A stretch of 64,000 nt of DNA from Herbidospora mongoliensis. Lineage in GTDB: Bacteria; Actinomycetota; Actinomycetes; Streptosporangiales; Streptosporangiaceae. The notes beneath the pieces were generated by a model. That model was not told where the DNA came from and did not search any database. It saw only the letters and a program-made list of their open reading frames with translations. Of this stretch, positions 45,717-57,300 are shown in pieces. The stretch lies in the NCBI RefSeq assembly GCF_001570545.1, contig NZ_BBXD01000012.1:213194-277193 (forward strand), written 5' to 3'. Positions within the stretch are counted from its first letter, which is position 1. The number at the start of each line of letters is the position of its first letter. A program made the position numbers and the translations under genes.

Positions 45717-48062
45717 ATGAGCAGTCGGATGGGCGGGCTCAAGCTGGGTGATGAGCTGAAAGCTCGCGTCCAGCGGCGGAGGGATCGGTACCGTCCCAAG
45801 CGGCCGAGCAGCGACGACGAGGTCATCGCTCCGCCCGCCAACGTCTGGCAGGGTCACTCCGTCGAGTTGGTCGCCCCGGTCGTGGTCGGCTGGCTGGCCG
45901 CGCTCCTCCTGGTCGGGCTCCCGGCCTGGGCGTCGTTCCTCGCCGCAGGTGTCTTCTGTCTGGTCGCTCTGGCCAGGAAGAGGGTGCTGGTCGCGATCGC
46001 CATCGCAGGTTGTGCGGTGTCGGTCGTCGTCGGGATCAAGGTCCACGGCGTCACCTCGGGTCCGCTGGCGCAGATGGCCGAGAAGAACGCCACGGTCTCG
46101 GCCGAGTTGGTCATCTCCACAGACCCGAGGGTCAAAGAAGACCTCGTCTTCGTCGAGGCCCGGGTCGTCGCCGTCGATCGGCTCAGGCTCGACGCCCCCG
46201 TGCTCGTCTTCGCCCGTGGCGACACCTGGTCAACTCTGCTCCCCAGCCAACACGTCAAGGTCTCCGGCCGTCTCGGCGAAGCCGAACCGGGAGAGTTGCT
46301 CGCGGCCGTGTTCATGGCCCGAGGCGACCCGGAAATCCTCACCCCACCGTCGACCTCACATGGACTCGCGGGCGTCATCAGGGCCGGTCTCCGCGAGGCC
46401 AGCTCAGTGCTCGGCCCGGCCGAGCGCGGCCTACTGCCAGGGCTGGTCGTCGGTGATGTCACCAACCTCAGCGAAGACGTCAAAGCCGACTTCAAAACCG
46501 CCGGGCTGTCACATTTGACGGCAGTCAGCGGGGCGAATTTGGCCATCATGGGTGGCGCGGTCCTGCTGTTGGGCCGGGCCGTCGGGCTGACGCTCGTCTG
46601 GCGGGCCGTGCTCGTCGTGGTCGCCATGGTCGCGTTCGCGTTCGTCGCCCGGTTCTCGCCCAGTGTGCTGCGGGCCCTCGTCATGGGAACGGTCGCCGCG
46701 CTCGCCCTCGGCACCGGACGGCAACGGGACGGCGTCTCCGCCCTCTCGGTGGCCGTGCTGCTGTTGCTGCTGTTCAACCCGGGGCTGGCCAGGGAATACG
46801 GCTTCGCCCTCTCGGTGTGCGCCACCGCCGGCATCATCCTGCTCGCGCCGCTCTGGCGAGATCGGATGGCCACCCGGATGCCCCTCTGGTGCGCGGAGGC
46901 GCTGGCGGTGCCGGCGGCGGCGCAGGTGGCGGTCACGCCGGTGCTGGTGCTCATGTCGGGGCAGATCGGGCTCGTCGCCATCCCCGCCAACCTGTTCGCC
47001 GGGCCGGCCGTCGCTCCGGCCACGATCGTCGGGTTCATCGCCGCGATCACCGCACCGATCAGCATGGACCTCGCCCAGCTCGTCACCCGCCCGGCCGGGC
47101 TCGCCGTCGGGTGGATCATCCTGGTCGCCGACCGTGCGGCCGACGTACCGGCCGCGACCATCGGCTGGCCGGGGGGCCTGGCAGGGGTCGCGTTACTCGT
47201 ACCGATCGGAATCGCCCTGTGGCATCGAGGGGCCAGGCGCGTCAGTCTCGCCGTCGCGGCGGGGGTGCTGGTCGCGACGCTCGTGGCGGGGCCGGTGGTG
47301 TCGGGGTGGCCGCCGAGTGGGTGGCTCATGGTCATGTGTGACGTCGGGCAGGGGGATGCGATCGTGCTCAACGCGGGTGACGGGAAGGGCATCGTCGTGG
47401 ACGCGGGACCGGAGCCCGACCTCGTCGACGCCTGTCTCGACCGCTTGGAGATCGAGGCGGTGCCGTTGCTCGTGCTGACCCATCCTCACGCCGACCACAC
47501 CGGCGGCCTCACCGGGGTCTTACGCGACCGGCAGGTGGGGGCGGTCGTGGTCAGTCCGCGAAGGGTCGTCAATCCGGAGTTGGCCGCGCGGCGGGTCCCC
47601 GAATGGGTCGTCACGCCGGGCACCACGTGGAAGTTCGGCGATCTCGTCGTCACCGTCGTCGCGCCCGCGCCGGACGCGCCGCCCAAGGGGGCGGGGGAGG
47701 GGTCGGTGCTGAACAACGCCAGCGTGGTGCTCCATGCCAAGTGGCCGGAGACGTCGGCGCTGCTCGCGGGTGACCTGGAGACCGAGGCGGAGTCCGCTCT
47801 CGTACGGAGTCTCCCCCAAGCCGACATCCTGAAAGTCCCCCACCACGGAAGTGCTCGGCAGGACCCCGCCTTCCTGGCCGCCGCCCGCTCCCGGCTGGCG
47901 CTGATCAGCGTGGGCGACGGCAACGACTACGGCCATCCGGCGGCATCGACGGTCACCACGCTGACCATGCTCGGCAACCGGATCCACCGCACTGACCTCC
48001 AGGGCGACATCGCGGTCGTGACCAGGGAGGGAACGCTGGCCGTGGTCGCGCGGGGGCCGTGA
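45717..48062 (+). CDS. comEC: Competence channel protein ComEC/Rec2
   Basis: The 781-residue protein has about ten membrane segments, a central competence domain (SHLTAVSGANLAIMGG) and a C-terminal metallo-beta-lactamase-like domain (LTHPHADHTGGL, VGDGNDYGHPAAST). It forms the pore for DNA uptake with ComEA. The ATG at 45717 is preferred; ATG 45729 is an option. It ends in TGATG overlap with holA, indicating coupled translation. The metal-binding histidines of the C-terminal domain are intact. Confidence 0.93.
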   Translation: MSSRMGGLKLGDELKARVQRRRDRYRPKRPSSDDEVIAPPANVWQGHSVELVAPVVVGWLAALLLVGLPAWASFLAAGVFCLVALARKRVLVAIAIAGCAVSVVVGIKVHGVTSGPLAQMAEKNATVSAELVISTDPRVKEDLVFVEARVVAVDRLRLDAPVLVFARGDTWSTLLPSQHVKVSGRLGEAEPGELLAAVFMARGDPEILTPPSTSHGLAGVIRAGLREASSVLGPAERGLLPGLVVGDVTNLSEDVKADFKTAGLSHLTAVSGANLAIMGGAVLLLGRAVGLTLVWRAVLVVVAMVAFAFVARFSPSVLRALVMGTVAALALGTGRQRDGVSALSVAVLLLLLFNPGLAREYGFALSVCATAGIILLAPLWRDRMATRMPLWCAEALAVPAAAQVAVTPVLVLMSGQIGLVAIPANLFAGPAVAPATIVGFIAAITAPISMDLAQLVTRPAGLAVGWIILVADRAADVPAATIGWPGGLAGVALLVPIGIALWHRGARRVSLAVAAGVLVATLVAGPVVSGWPPSGWLMVMCDVGQGDAIVLNAGDGKGIVVDAGPEPDLVDACLDRLEIEAVPLLVLTHPHADHTGGLTGVLRDRQVGAVVVSPRRVVNPELAARRVPEWVVTPGTTWKFGDLVVTVVAPAPDAPPKGAGEGSVLNNASVVLHAKWPETSALLAGDLETEAESALVRSLPQADILKVPHHGSARQDPAFLAAARSRLALISVGDGNDYGHPAASTVTTLTMLGNRIHRTDLQGDIAVVTREGTLAVVARGP

Positions 48063-49042
48063 TGTGGCATGCTGCCGGGATGGGGAACGCGCCGGTGACG
48101 CTCGTGTCGGGTGACGAGGAACTGCTCGCCGACCGGGCGGTCGCGTCGGTCGTCTCGGCCGTACGTGTCGCGGAGCCCAACGCCGAAGTCCATGACCTCA
48201 CCGGCGGGAAGGTAGAGCCCGGCGAGCTGACTCGGTTGATGTCGCCCTCGCTGTTCGGCGACCGTGCGGTCGTGGTGATCCGCAACGCCCAGGACCTGAC
48301 GAAAGACGTCGTCACCGAGACGGTCAGATACGCCGCCCATCCTTCCGACGACATGACCCTCATCCTGGTCCATCCGGGCGGGGTGAAGGGCAAGGCGCTG
48401 GTCGACGGGCTGAAGAAGTCCGGCGCGCAGGTGGTCACGGTCACCAAGCTCACCAAGGCGGGCGAACGCATCGACTTCATCCGCAACGAGTTCCGCAGTC
48501 TCGGCCGTACGATCGCGCCCGCCGCCGCCCACGCCCTGCTCGACGCGGTCGGCAGCGACCTGCGCGAACTGGCGGCGGCCTGCAGCCAGCTGGCCTTCGA
48601 CACCCAGGAGAAGACGGTCGGTGAGGCCGCCGTGGCCCGCTACCACCGGGGCCGGGCCGAGGTGAGCGGCTTCAACGTCGCCGACATGGCGATCGAGGGC
48701 AAACTCGCCGAAGCCCTGGAGCAACTGCGCTGGGCCCTGTCGACCGGCGTGGCCCCGGTGCTGATCGTCAGCGCCCTGGCAGGCGGCCTGCGCGGCCTCG
48801 GGAAGGTGTCGGGCGCCCCCAGGAACGCCAACGAGAACCAGCTCGCGGGCCGTCTGGGCATGCCCCCCTGGAAGATCCGCAACGCCCGCCGCCAGCTGAA
48901 CGGATGGGGCCCGGAAGGTCTGACCCGGGCGATCCAGGCGGTGGCGTCGGCAGACGAACAGGTCAAGGGTGGCGGCACCGACGCGGCCTACGCGTTGGAG
49001 AACACCGTCCAGACCATCGTCCGCAGCCGAAACGGCCGCTGA
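48062..49042 (+). CDS. holA: DNA polymerase III subunit delta
   Basis: The 326-residue protein belongs to the clamp-loader delta family, with VTLVSGDEELLADRAV, the mid-domain DLRELAAACSQLAFD and the C-terminal GWGPEGLTRAIQAVASADEQVKG segment. It loads the beta sliding clamp. The start ATG 48062 overlaps the comEC stop (TGATG); ATG 48080 is an alternative giving 320 residues. comEC-holA adjacency is conserved in actinomycetes. Confidence 0.92.
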   Translation: MWHAAGMGNAPVTLVSGDEELLADRAVASVVSAVRVAEPNAEVHDLTGGKVEPGELTRLMSPSLFGDRAVVVIRNAQDLTKDVVTETVRYAAHPSDDMTLILVHPGGVKGKALVDGLKKSGAQVVTVTKLTKAGERIDFIRNEFRSLGRTIAPAAAHALLDAVGSDLRELAAACSQLAFDTQEKTVGEAAVARYHRGRAEVSGFNVADMAIEGKLAEALEQLRWALSTGVAPVLIVSALAGGLRGLGKVSGAPRNANENQLAGRLGMPPWKIRNARRQLNGWGPEGLTRAIQAVASADEQVKGGGTDAAYALENTVQTIVRSRNGR

Positions 49043-49613
49043 CGCCCGGCAGCAGCCGCGGGCGAGACGGGAACGATCTCCGACGTATGACCGCCTGACC
49101 GAACATGGCTGGATGCTGATCAGCTGAGGGCCGTCTCCTACTCTCTTCGGACCTTCCATGCAGGCAAGACCCGGACATGCCGCAGTGTCCGATCAAGGTG
49201 GTCGACTCGACCTGGGACGGCCGCTGACGGTTCCACCGCCAAGTCGCCGGCCTACTCAGGGCGGACCCTGCGATCAGCGGGGGAAGACCTGAGTGACTGC
49301 CGACGCATCTCGGACCTCCAGGCCGACGGAGGGGAGAGGGAACGGCGGTGGACGCCGTTCGGGTTCCGGTTGTTGTCCGGACCCGAGGGGTCGCGAGGAC
49401 CTGCTGTTTTCGATGGGGGTACGCCGACCAGCATCCGGAGGTGTTCGGGGGACGCTCGGGCGGTACCCCTGGTCAACATCGGCGGTGTGACCATCATGCG
49501 CGGCGGTGCCGAGATCCGCTCAGCCGAGAAGGGTCACGCCCGAAAGGCCATTGACGGCCCGCGCTTCAGGTCACAATGGCCGGCACTCGCGATTTGCCGC
49601 GTATGCTCCGGAA
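49043..49613. other. Intergenic, possible gene debris, nothing identified
   Basis: The 571-base gap after holA has no supported gene. Frames of 65-80 codons are open on both strands (for instance minus 49252-49497) but without homology. Some fragments look gene-like in composition and the gap lies where rpsT would normally follow holA, so it may contain remnants of the insertion that brought in the ABC exporter. Confidence 0.35.
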
Positions 49614-50064
49614 ATGCCCGGCGATCTGCCGATTCTCTTTCTGGACGTAGATGGCCCGCTCATCCCCTTCGGGAGTCAGCACGCCACGAGGAACGCCCAT
49701 GTCCTCTCAGGCGTGAGCCCGTTGCTCGCCCGGCTCGACCCCGCCCTGGGCCCCAAGCTCGCCGCCCTCCCGTGCGAACTCGTCTGGGCCACCACCTGGA
49801 CCTCCCACGCCAACGACGTCATCGCGCCCATCCTCGGCCTTCCCGATCTCCCCTACGTCGACTGGTCCGACGCCGACGAATGGGGGGAACTCCACTGGAA
49901 GACCCGGCACCTGGTCGCGTGGACCGAAGGCCGCCCCTTCGTCTGGGTGGACGACGAGATGACCGACGTCGACGTCACCTGGGTGGCCCGCCACCACGAC
50001 GCCGAGGCCCTGCTTCTCAAGGTCAACCCCGAACACGGTCTCACCGACGCCGATCTCGACGTCA

Positions 50065-50747
<683 letters not shown>

Positions 50748-50751
<4 letters not shown>

Positions 50752-51671
50752 TCGCCGTTCTCCTCACCAGCGCCGGCCGGCCACACCCCGATGTGGTCGC
50801 GCTCGAGTTCGAGCCGTACGCGCCGCTCCATCTCCAGCGCGTTCGTGAAGTCACGGGGGAGCTGCAGGCGGCCCACCCGGTCGAGGACCGCGTACTCCTC
50901 GGCGATCACGTCGCCGTCTTCGGACGTGCGGCGCAGCGTCTCGCTGGAGGTCCGGCCGTCGCGGATGCCTACCGTGCGGTCGACCTGCTCCGACACCAGG
51001 GGGTCGTGGGTCACGATCACGGCGGTCACGCCCAGTTCCCGGTTGGCCCGCCGCAGCGCGCCGAACACCTCTTCGGAGGTGTCGCTGTCGAGTTCGCCCG
51101 TGGGCTCGTCGGCCAGGATCACCTCGGGGGAGTTGGCCAGAGCGACCGCGATGGCGACCCGCTGCTGCTCGCCGCCGGACATCTGGCCCGGCCGCCGGGG
51201 CGCGCAGTCGGCCACGCCGAGCAGTTCCAGCAGTTCGTCGGCGCGGTCGCGACCGGCCTTCTTGCCGGCCAGTTTCATCGGCAGCATGACGTTCTCGCGC
51301 GCGGTCAGATAGGGGAGCAGGTTGCGCGCGGTCTGCTGCCAGATGAAGCCGACCACCGAGCGCCGGTAGTGCAGCCGGTCCTTGGCCGTCATCGACAGCA
51401 GGTCCATCCCGGCCACCCGCGCCAGCCCGGCGGTGGGGATGTCCAGGCCCGAGAGCACGTTAAGCAGGGTCGACTTGCCCGAGCCCGACGCCCCCACGAT
51501 GGCGATCAGCTCGCCCTTCTCGATCAGGAGGTCGAGGCCCTGGAGGGCGACCACTTCCACGCCCTCGGTCTTGTAGATGCGGACCAGGTTGTCGCACAGG
51601 ATGTGGGCGTGCTCGCCGAACGCGGGCTTGTGCCGCGTCGCCTGGGCCTCCAGATCGGACAGTGTGGTCAT
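50748..51671 (-). CDS. MacB/LolD-type ABC transporter ATPase with C-terminal extension
   Basis: The 307-residue ATPase has Walker A GASGSGKST, MSGGEQQR and DEPTGELDS. Residues after about 240 form an acidic/Arg-rich extension (RRTSEDGDVIAEEYAVLDRVGRLQ) absent from its partner at 50065; it contains a DRVGRLQLP segment resembling AbrB-like ends. It overlaps the permease stop by 4 bases. Two ATPases with two permeases suggest one heteromeric exporter or two related ones. Confidence 0.91.
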
Positions 51672-54340
51672 GAGGATTCCCCCACTCGGAGTGCGGTGGT
51701 CACGCGGCGGCCGGCGGTCGCGTGGGCGAAGGCGCCGAGGATGGAGACGGCGGCCAGCCCTGCCGCCAGCAGGGCGGGCGTGGTGAAGGTCAGCGGGAAG
51801 TCGGTGACGGTCAGGCCCGCGAACGCCGACAGGTCGAGTCCGGGGCCGAGCACCAGGGGCAGTGTCAGGCCGAGCGCGAGACCGGCCACGGCGGTCAGGA
51901 CGATCAGCGGAGCCACCTCCAGCACGGTCAGCGTGCGGGCCTGCTGCTGGGACAGACCCAGCGTACGCAGGAACGACAGCGCCTTGGTGCGGTCGGCGGC
52001 ACCGATGACCAGGGCCACGATCACCGCGACCAGTGCGTAGACGCCCATGGCCAGGGTCGCGATGGTGAAGGCGACCGTGATGGCGCCGGCCAGCGGGGCG
52101 TTCTGGACGTCGGTCAGCGAGGTCGCGTAGGTCTCGATCTCCGTGTCGGAAAGGCCCACCGTGCGCTCCAGGGTCGCGCGGTCGACGTCGCCGTCGATGA
52201 GAAGCATGTTCGTGTACGTCCGCAGCCCCGCCCGCTTCGGCCCGTCGAACGGCATCACGATGAGGTTGTCATTGGGGAACGACAACCCGGGAAGCTCGTC
52301 GAGCCGGCCCATGTTGCGGAGCTTCATCCGGGTGTGCCACCCGATCTCGAGCTCCGTGTACGGCGTCAGCGTCTTCGACATCAACGCCGGGATGCCGAGT
52401 CCACGAGGGGCATCGGGCACCGTCAGCGGCGAGTCGGCGACGAGTTCGCGGTAGTCCTTCAGGTCGATGGAGACCACGGTGGCCCGGAGCCCGCCGACCT
52501 CGACCTGGACGTTGCCCTTGCCGGCCCGCACCACCGAGTTCACCCCGGGCAGCGCCTCGACCCTGGCGACCACGTCCTCGGGGATCTCGGCGGACCTTTC
52601 GACCCGGGCGGACGCGCCGACGTCCTGCCAGGCGGCCCGGCTCTGCGTGTCGGAGATCGCGCCCGACACCAGCGCCCCGAACACCGACACGGCCAGCGCG
52701 GGCAGCAGGATCAGCACCGGCAGCGCCGCCCCGCCGCGCGACCGGGCGGCCAGCGTGAGGCCGAGGAACGGGACCGCCCCCGGACGCCGTCCGGCGATCT
52801 TCGTGAACAGCTTCAGCGGCAGGGGGTAGAGCCGCAGGGTCAGGATCCCGGCCGCCAGGGCGAGCCCGGCGGGCGCCAGCATCAGCAACGGGTCGGCGCC
52901 CAGCTCTTGGGCGTCGCTCGCCACTCCCCGCGTGCGCAGCAGGTAGGCCCCGCCCGCGCCGAGCAGCACCACGAGGAACTCCAGGGCGATGCGGCGGGGA
53001 GAGGGGCGTACCGACACGAGATCTGAACGGGCGTCCTTCAGGGGACGCCGATGCGCCAGCGCGAGCCGGCCGGTCGCGAACAGGATCGTCGTCAGGCTCA
53101 GCACGACCGGGACGAGGTGCCCGAGCAGCGACGACGGGCCGGTCACCAGGTAGGACAGGCCGTAGCCGAGCAGGGCGGCGGGCGCCACGCCCAGCGCGAT
53201 CACCCCGACCCCGGTCCTGACGACCTGGCCGAGGGAGGCGCCGCGGGCGCGTACCAGGGAAAGGGCCGTGCGCATCCGCTCGGTGAGCAACTGGACGGCG
53301 AGGGCCAGCACCCCGATCGACACCACCGCGAGCCCGCCGAGCAGCAGGTAGAGCAGGGTCTCGGCGGTGCGCAGCACGGTCAGGAAGTTGGTCAGGACCA
53401 GATCGAGACCGGTCTCGAGGCCGAAGCGCAGGTCGAACGGGCTGCCGGCGCGGCCCCCCGACAGGTCGGTCAGGATCCGCTTGTAGTCGTCGACCTGGGC
53501 GACCATCGCCTTCACGTCGGCGGAGCTGACCGTGTCGCGGTTCAGCCCGTAGACCCACGAGTAGCCGAGCTCGCGCCGCTCGTCGAGGCTCGCCAGGCCC
53601 TCGTCGCTCACCAGGCCCGTGGTCAGCCACTCGCTCTCGGTGTCCCCGGGGATCGGCCGGATGACCGCGCGGGTGACCTCGTAGTTGTGCTCCCAGAACC
53701 GGTCGGCGCGGTCGGTGACCTCGTAGATTCCGGTGACGCGGGCCACGACCGGGTAGCTGTTGCCGAGGAGCAGGGTCGCGCCGACCTTGATGTTCATCTT
53801 GTCGCGGGCCTCGGCGACGAGCCCGATCTCGATCACTTTCAGGTCCCGCAGTTCGGGTTGCCCCGGCACCCGGGCGAGCGTCGACGAGGGGCCGGGCGGC
53901 GTGCCCTCGACCCACTTCACCCGGTTCGCCGCGCCGGGCAGCCAGGCGAAGTCGACGTACTCGTGGGAGGGCCCCGTGGAGCCGTCGAGACGGATGTCGA
54001 CCGGGGTGCCGTTGGTCTTGGCGGAGAAGTGGGAGGTGCCCTGACCGAGCGGGACGACGACCTTGCGGAGGTTCGGCGGAAGGCTCCGGCCGAGCTCCGC
54101 ATAGCGGGTCTCGAAGTCGCCCGGCTGGGAGACCAGCGACTCGGGCGCGTTCGGGCGCGCGGTCACGGCCAGGTCGGTCTGCTGGGCGGAGACGTCGCCG
54201 AGCATGCCGCGCACGGCCTCGTCGTAGGCCTTCTCGAACCCCCTCGGCAACGCCGCGAGCAGCAACGACGCCGACAGCGCCAGCAGCGCCAGCACCAGCG
54301 CGGCGGCCCGGTGCACCTTGACGAGCTGCCAGACGTTCAC
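51668..54340 (-). CDS. Giant FtsX-type ABC permease 2
   Basis: The 890-residue protein has an N-terminal membrane segment, a large extracytoplasmic domain, FtsX helices near the middle (LLYLLLGGLAVVSIGVLALAV), another membrane-rich block and a second FtsX set at the C terminus. It starts with GTG 54340, immediately after the stop of permease 1. These duplicated FtsX proteins work with MacB-type ATPases to move lipids, peptides or antibiotics, or to signal to cell-wall enzymes; the substrate is unknown. Confidence 0.9.
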   Translation of the reverse strand: MNVWQLVKVHRAAALVLALLALSASLLLAALPRGFEKAYDEAVRGMLGDVSAQQTDLAVTARPNAPESLVSQPGDFETRYAELGRSLPPNLRKVVVPLGQGTSHFSAKTNGTPVDIRLDGSTGPSHEYVDFAWLPGAANRVKWVEGTPPGPSSTLARVPGQPELRDLKVIEIGLVAEARDKMNIKVGATLLLGNSYPVVARVTGIYEVTDRADRFWEHNYEVTRAVIRPIPGDTESEWLTTGLVSDEGLASLDERRELGYSWVYGLNRDTVSSADVKAMVAQVDDYKRILTDLSGGRAGSPFDLRFGLETGLDLVLTNFLTVLRTAETLLYLLLGGLAVVSIGVLALAVQLLTERMRTALSLVRARGASLGQVVRTGVGVIALGVAPAALLGYGLSYLVTGPSSLLGHLVPVVLSLTTILFATGRLALAHRRPLKDARSDLVSVRPSPRRIALEFLVVLLGAGGAYLLRTRGVASDAQELGADPLLMLAPAGLALAAGILTLRLYPLPLKLFTKIAGRRPGAVPFLGLTLAARSRGGAALPVLILLPALAVSVFGALVSGAISDTQSRAAWQDVGASARVERSAEIPEDVVARVEALPGVNSVVRAGKGNVQVEVGGLRATVVSIDLKDYRELVADSPLTVPDAPRGLGIPALMSKTLTPYTELEIGWHTRMKLRNMGRLDELPGLSFPNDNLIVMPFDGPKRAGLRTYTNMLLIDGDVDRATLERTVGLSDTEIETYATSLTDVQNAPLAGAITVAFTIATLAMGVYALVAVIVALVIGAADRTKALSFLRTLGLSQQQARTLTVLEVAPLIVLTAVAGLALGLTLPLVLGPGLDLSAFAGLTVTDFPLTFTTPALLAAGLAAVSILGAFAHATAGRRVTTALRVGESS

Positions 54341-57300
54341 TCAGTCCTCCCCGATGCGCAGCGCGCGGCCGAGACCCTGGCGGCGGAGCGTGCGGGCCAG
54401 GCCCGCGACCACCGCGAACAGCAACAGCGCCACCGCCGCCAGCAGGGCGGTCGTCGCGCCCCACGGGATGTCCAGCAGCACCCCCGGCGTCACCGCGGTC
54501 GCCTGACCGGTGAGCACGATGTGCGGCACGACGAGGGTGGCCACGGCGACCGCGAGAGCCGTACCGCCCAGCAGGGAAAGGCCGATGATGAAGGTCTGCT
54601 CGACGGCGAGCAGCCCGAAGACCTGGTTGAAGCTCACCCCGAGCGCGCGCAGCAGCGCGAACTCGGTGGCGCGTTCGCGGGCCGCGACGGCCGCGTTGAC
54701 GAGGAAGCCGAGCACCGCGAAGACCAGCGCCGCCGCGAAGCCCAGGATGAGCGCGCCCTGCAGGCCGCTGGCCAGCGGGTCGTCCTGGAGCTGGGTGGTC
54801 AGCGCGGCCCGCGAGACGATCGTCTGGTCCCATTCGAGGTGCCTGGCCATCTCCGCCTCGGCCCTCGGGCCGTCGGTGGCGAGCCACCACTCCGTGGCCT
54901 GGTGGGGGCTGTACGCCCCGGCCAGGTCCCGGGCCTGGACGGTCTCCAGATCGGCGAGCACGGCCGGCTGGTCGCCCTCGGTCCCCGGCATCGCGTCCAG
55001 GAAGGCGATCGGCGTGACCGGGGTCGGCGTGCCGTCGATCGCCATGGTCGTCGTCTTGCCGATCACGAGCTTGGCCTCGGCGGCCAGATCGGCGGTGACC
55101 GCGACGGGCAGCGTCGGCGGGGCCGCCGGACTGGGCGCCAGCGCGAAGTGCTCCGACTCGACCGGGACGTCGGCGGGGTGCGCGACCGGCTGGTCGGTCT
55201 TCAGCGTCAGGAACCCGCCGGGGGTGACGGCCGGTTTGCCCAGGTTCTGCTTGCCGCGCTGCGCGACCGTCCAGGACGGCGTGGCCAGCGCGGTCCCCGC
55301 GTCGGTGGTGACCGCGTCGACGGCCACCGTGATCGGCGTCCCCACGGGCGGGATCGGCACGTCGAGCAGCACGCCCTCGATCGTCAGCGGGTAGGCGATC
55401 GTGCCGGCGCGCCCGGCCAGCGTCTTCAGGTCGGCGGTGAGCTGGTGGGCCCGGCCGTCGGGGGTGAGCAGACCGGTCCGCGCCTCGGCGCGGGTGCCGA
55501 GGCTGTCGCGGACCACCAGGCGCAGCGCCAGGCCCGTGTAGCCGTCCGAGCGGGCCGGGTCGTCGAGCGTGAGCCGGACCCCCAGCTTCAGCGCGGCGGG
55601 CTCGCCGGGCACCTCGATCGAGGCGGCGTCGGGGCGGGACGATGAGAGCTCGCCCGCGAGTTCCGGCACGGTCAGCGCGGTCAGGTCGGGGCGCAGGTGC
55701 AGCAGCCCGTCGAGGCGGCCCGCGTCGGCGGCCAGGAACACCGCGTCGTCGTCGCCCGTCTCGATCGTGCCCCGGTAGACCGGGCTGATCCTGGTGACGC
55801 CCGGCAGCGCGGCGTAGGTGCCCGCTCGTCCGAGCGAGCCGAGTTCGGTGCCCGCGACCGGCCCGGCGACCCGCAGGTCGGCGGCGGCGATGTGGCGGGC
55901 CTGGTCGAGCTGGGAGCCGCGCCAGGTCGCTGCGGTCGCGATCGACACGACGCCGATCGCGATGGCCATGGTCAGCAGCAGCACCGGCCCCGAATAACGC
56001 AGCGGGCGGCGGCTGACCTGCCAGGCGCCCAGCGCCGGCGCGAGACTGGACCTGCGGCTCGTCCACCGTTCGGCGATGCCCGAGACGATAGGGACGAGCC
56101 GCAGGCCCAGCATGCCCCCGCACAGAAGGGCCAGTGCCGGTCCCGTCACGATCAGCGGGTCGATACCGAGCCCGCCGCTCGACGTGGACGTGACCGGAGC
56201 GCCGTACCTCTGGAGCTGCCAGACCGCGATGGCCGCGACGACGAGCAGGACCAGGTCGCCACCGGCGCGCTGGATGATGCCCTGCTTGTCACCGCGTCCA
56301 CGCGAAGACTGTTCTTCTATGTACGTCCGCCGCGCCCCCCGCAACGCCGGCAGCGCCAGCAGCACCGCACACGCGATCGCGACCCCCGCCGCGATCAGGA
56401 AGGTCGACAGATCGGGCGTGGGAGTGAGCCGCACCCCGGTCGCCTGCAACCACGGCAGCGACCCGATGAGCGTCAGCACCGGCGGCGCCAGGAACGGCGC
56501 CACGATCGCGCACGGCAGCGCCACCAGCAGCGACTCGGCCCCCGCCAGCAGCCCGAGGCGCAGCGACCCGGCGCCGCGCGAGCGCAGCAGCGCCACTTCC
56601 ATCCGCCGGTGGTCGGCCAGCAGCCGCGCCGTCAGCATCAGCGCGTACGCCGCCAGCACCAGCAGCTGCAGCACCGGCACCAGCATCGTCGACCTGGCCA
56701 CGAGCGCGGCCTGGTCGAGCTGGCCCAGCATCTCGGGCAGGTTGCTGTTCGCCGAGCAGGCCGAGCACTCCTTCTTGAGCTCGTTGTTCAGCCCCGCGAC
56801 CGACTCGGCGAAGGGCCGCAGCTCCTCGCGCGGCAGGTTCCGCAGGTCGGGCACCGCGAACCAGGTCGCCGTCACGTTCGTCGCGAACCGCTGCACGAAC
56901 GTCTCCGGCGCGGTCATCATCGGCCCGAACGTCGTGTAGTTGCGGATCTCCGAACCCCGCCGCAGCAGCTCGTCGCCGTTCCACCGGTCGCTGTAGGGGT
57001 CGTTCAGCTGGTAGATCCCGCTGACCAGCACGTCGACCGGCTTGGAGTCGAGCCGCCCCGTGATCGTGAAGGTCGCGCCGGTGGCCAGGTTCATCGTCTG
57101 CGCGGCCGGCTGCGACAGCGCGACCTGCACCGCGCCCGACGGCGAAGCGGTCGGCCAGGCTCCGGAGACGAGGTGGGCGTGCCGGTCGAAGTTCTGGTAG
57201 GTCGCGAACCGGGTCAGCTCGGGCTGCTCCAGCTTCTCCTGGCCCGGCATGGCGTAGGAGTCGGAGCGGATGCTGAGCGTGACGTCGGCGGGCACGTCAC

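Noticed and set aside
52269-56123. Minus-strand frame of more than 1200 codons across both FtsX permeases
   Set aside because: It overlaps both permease genes in another frame and reads as low-complexity Arg/Gly/Pro sequence.
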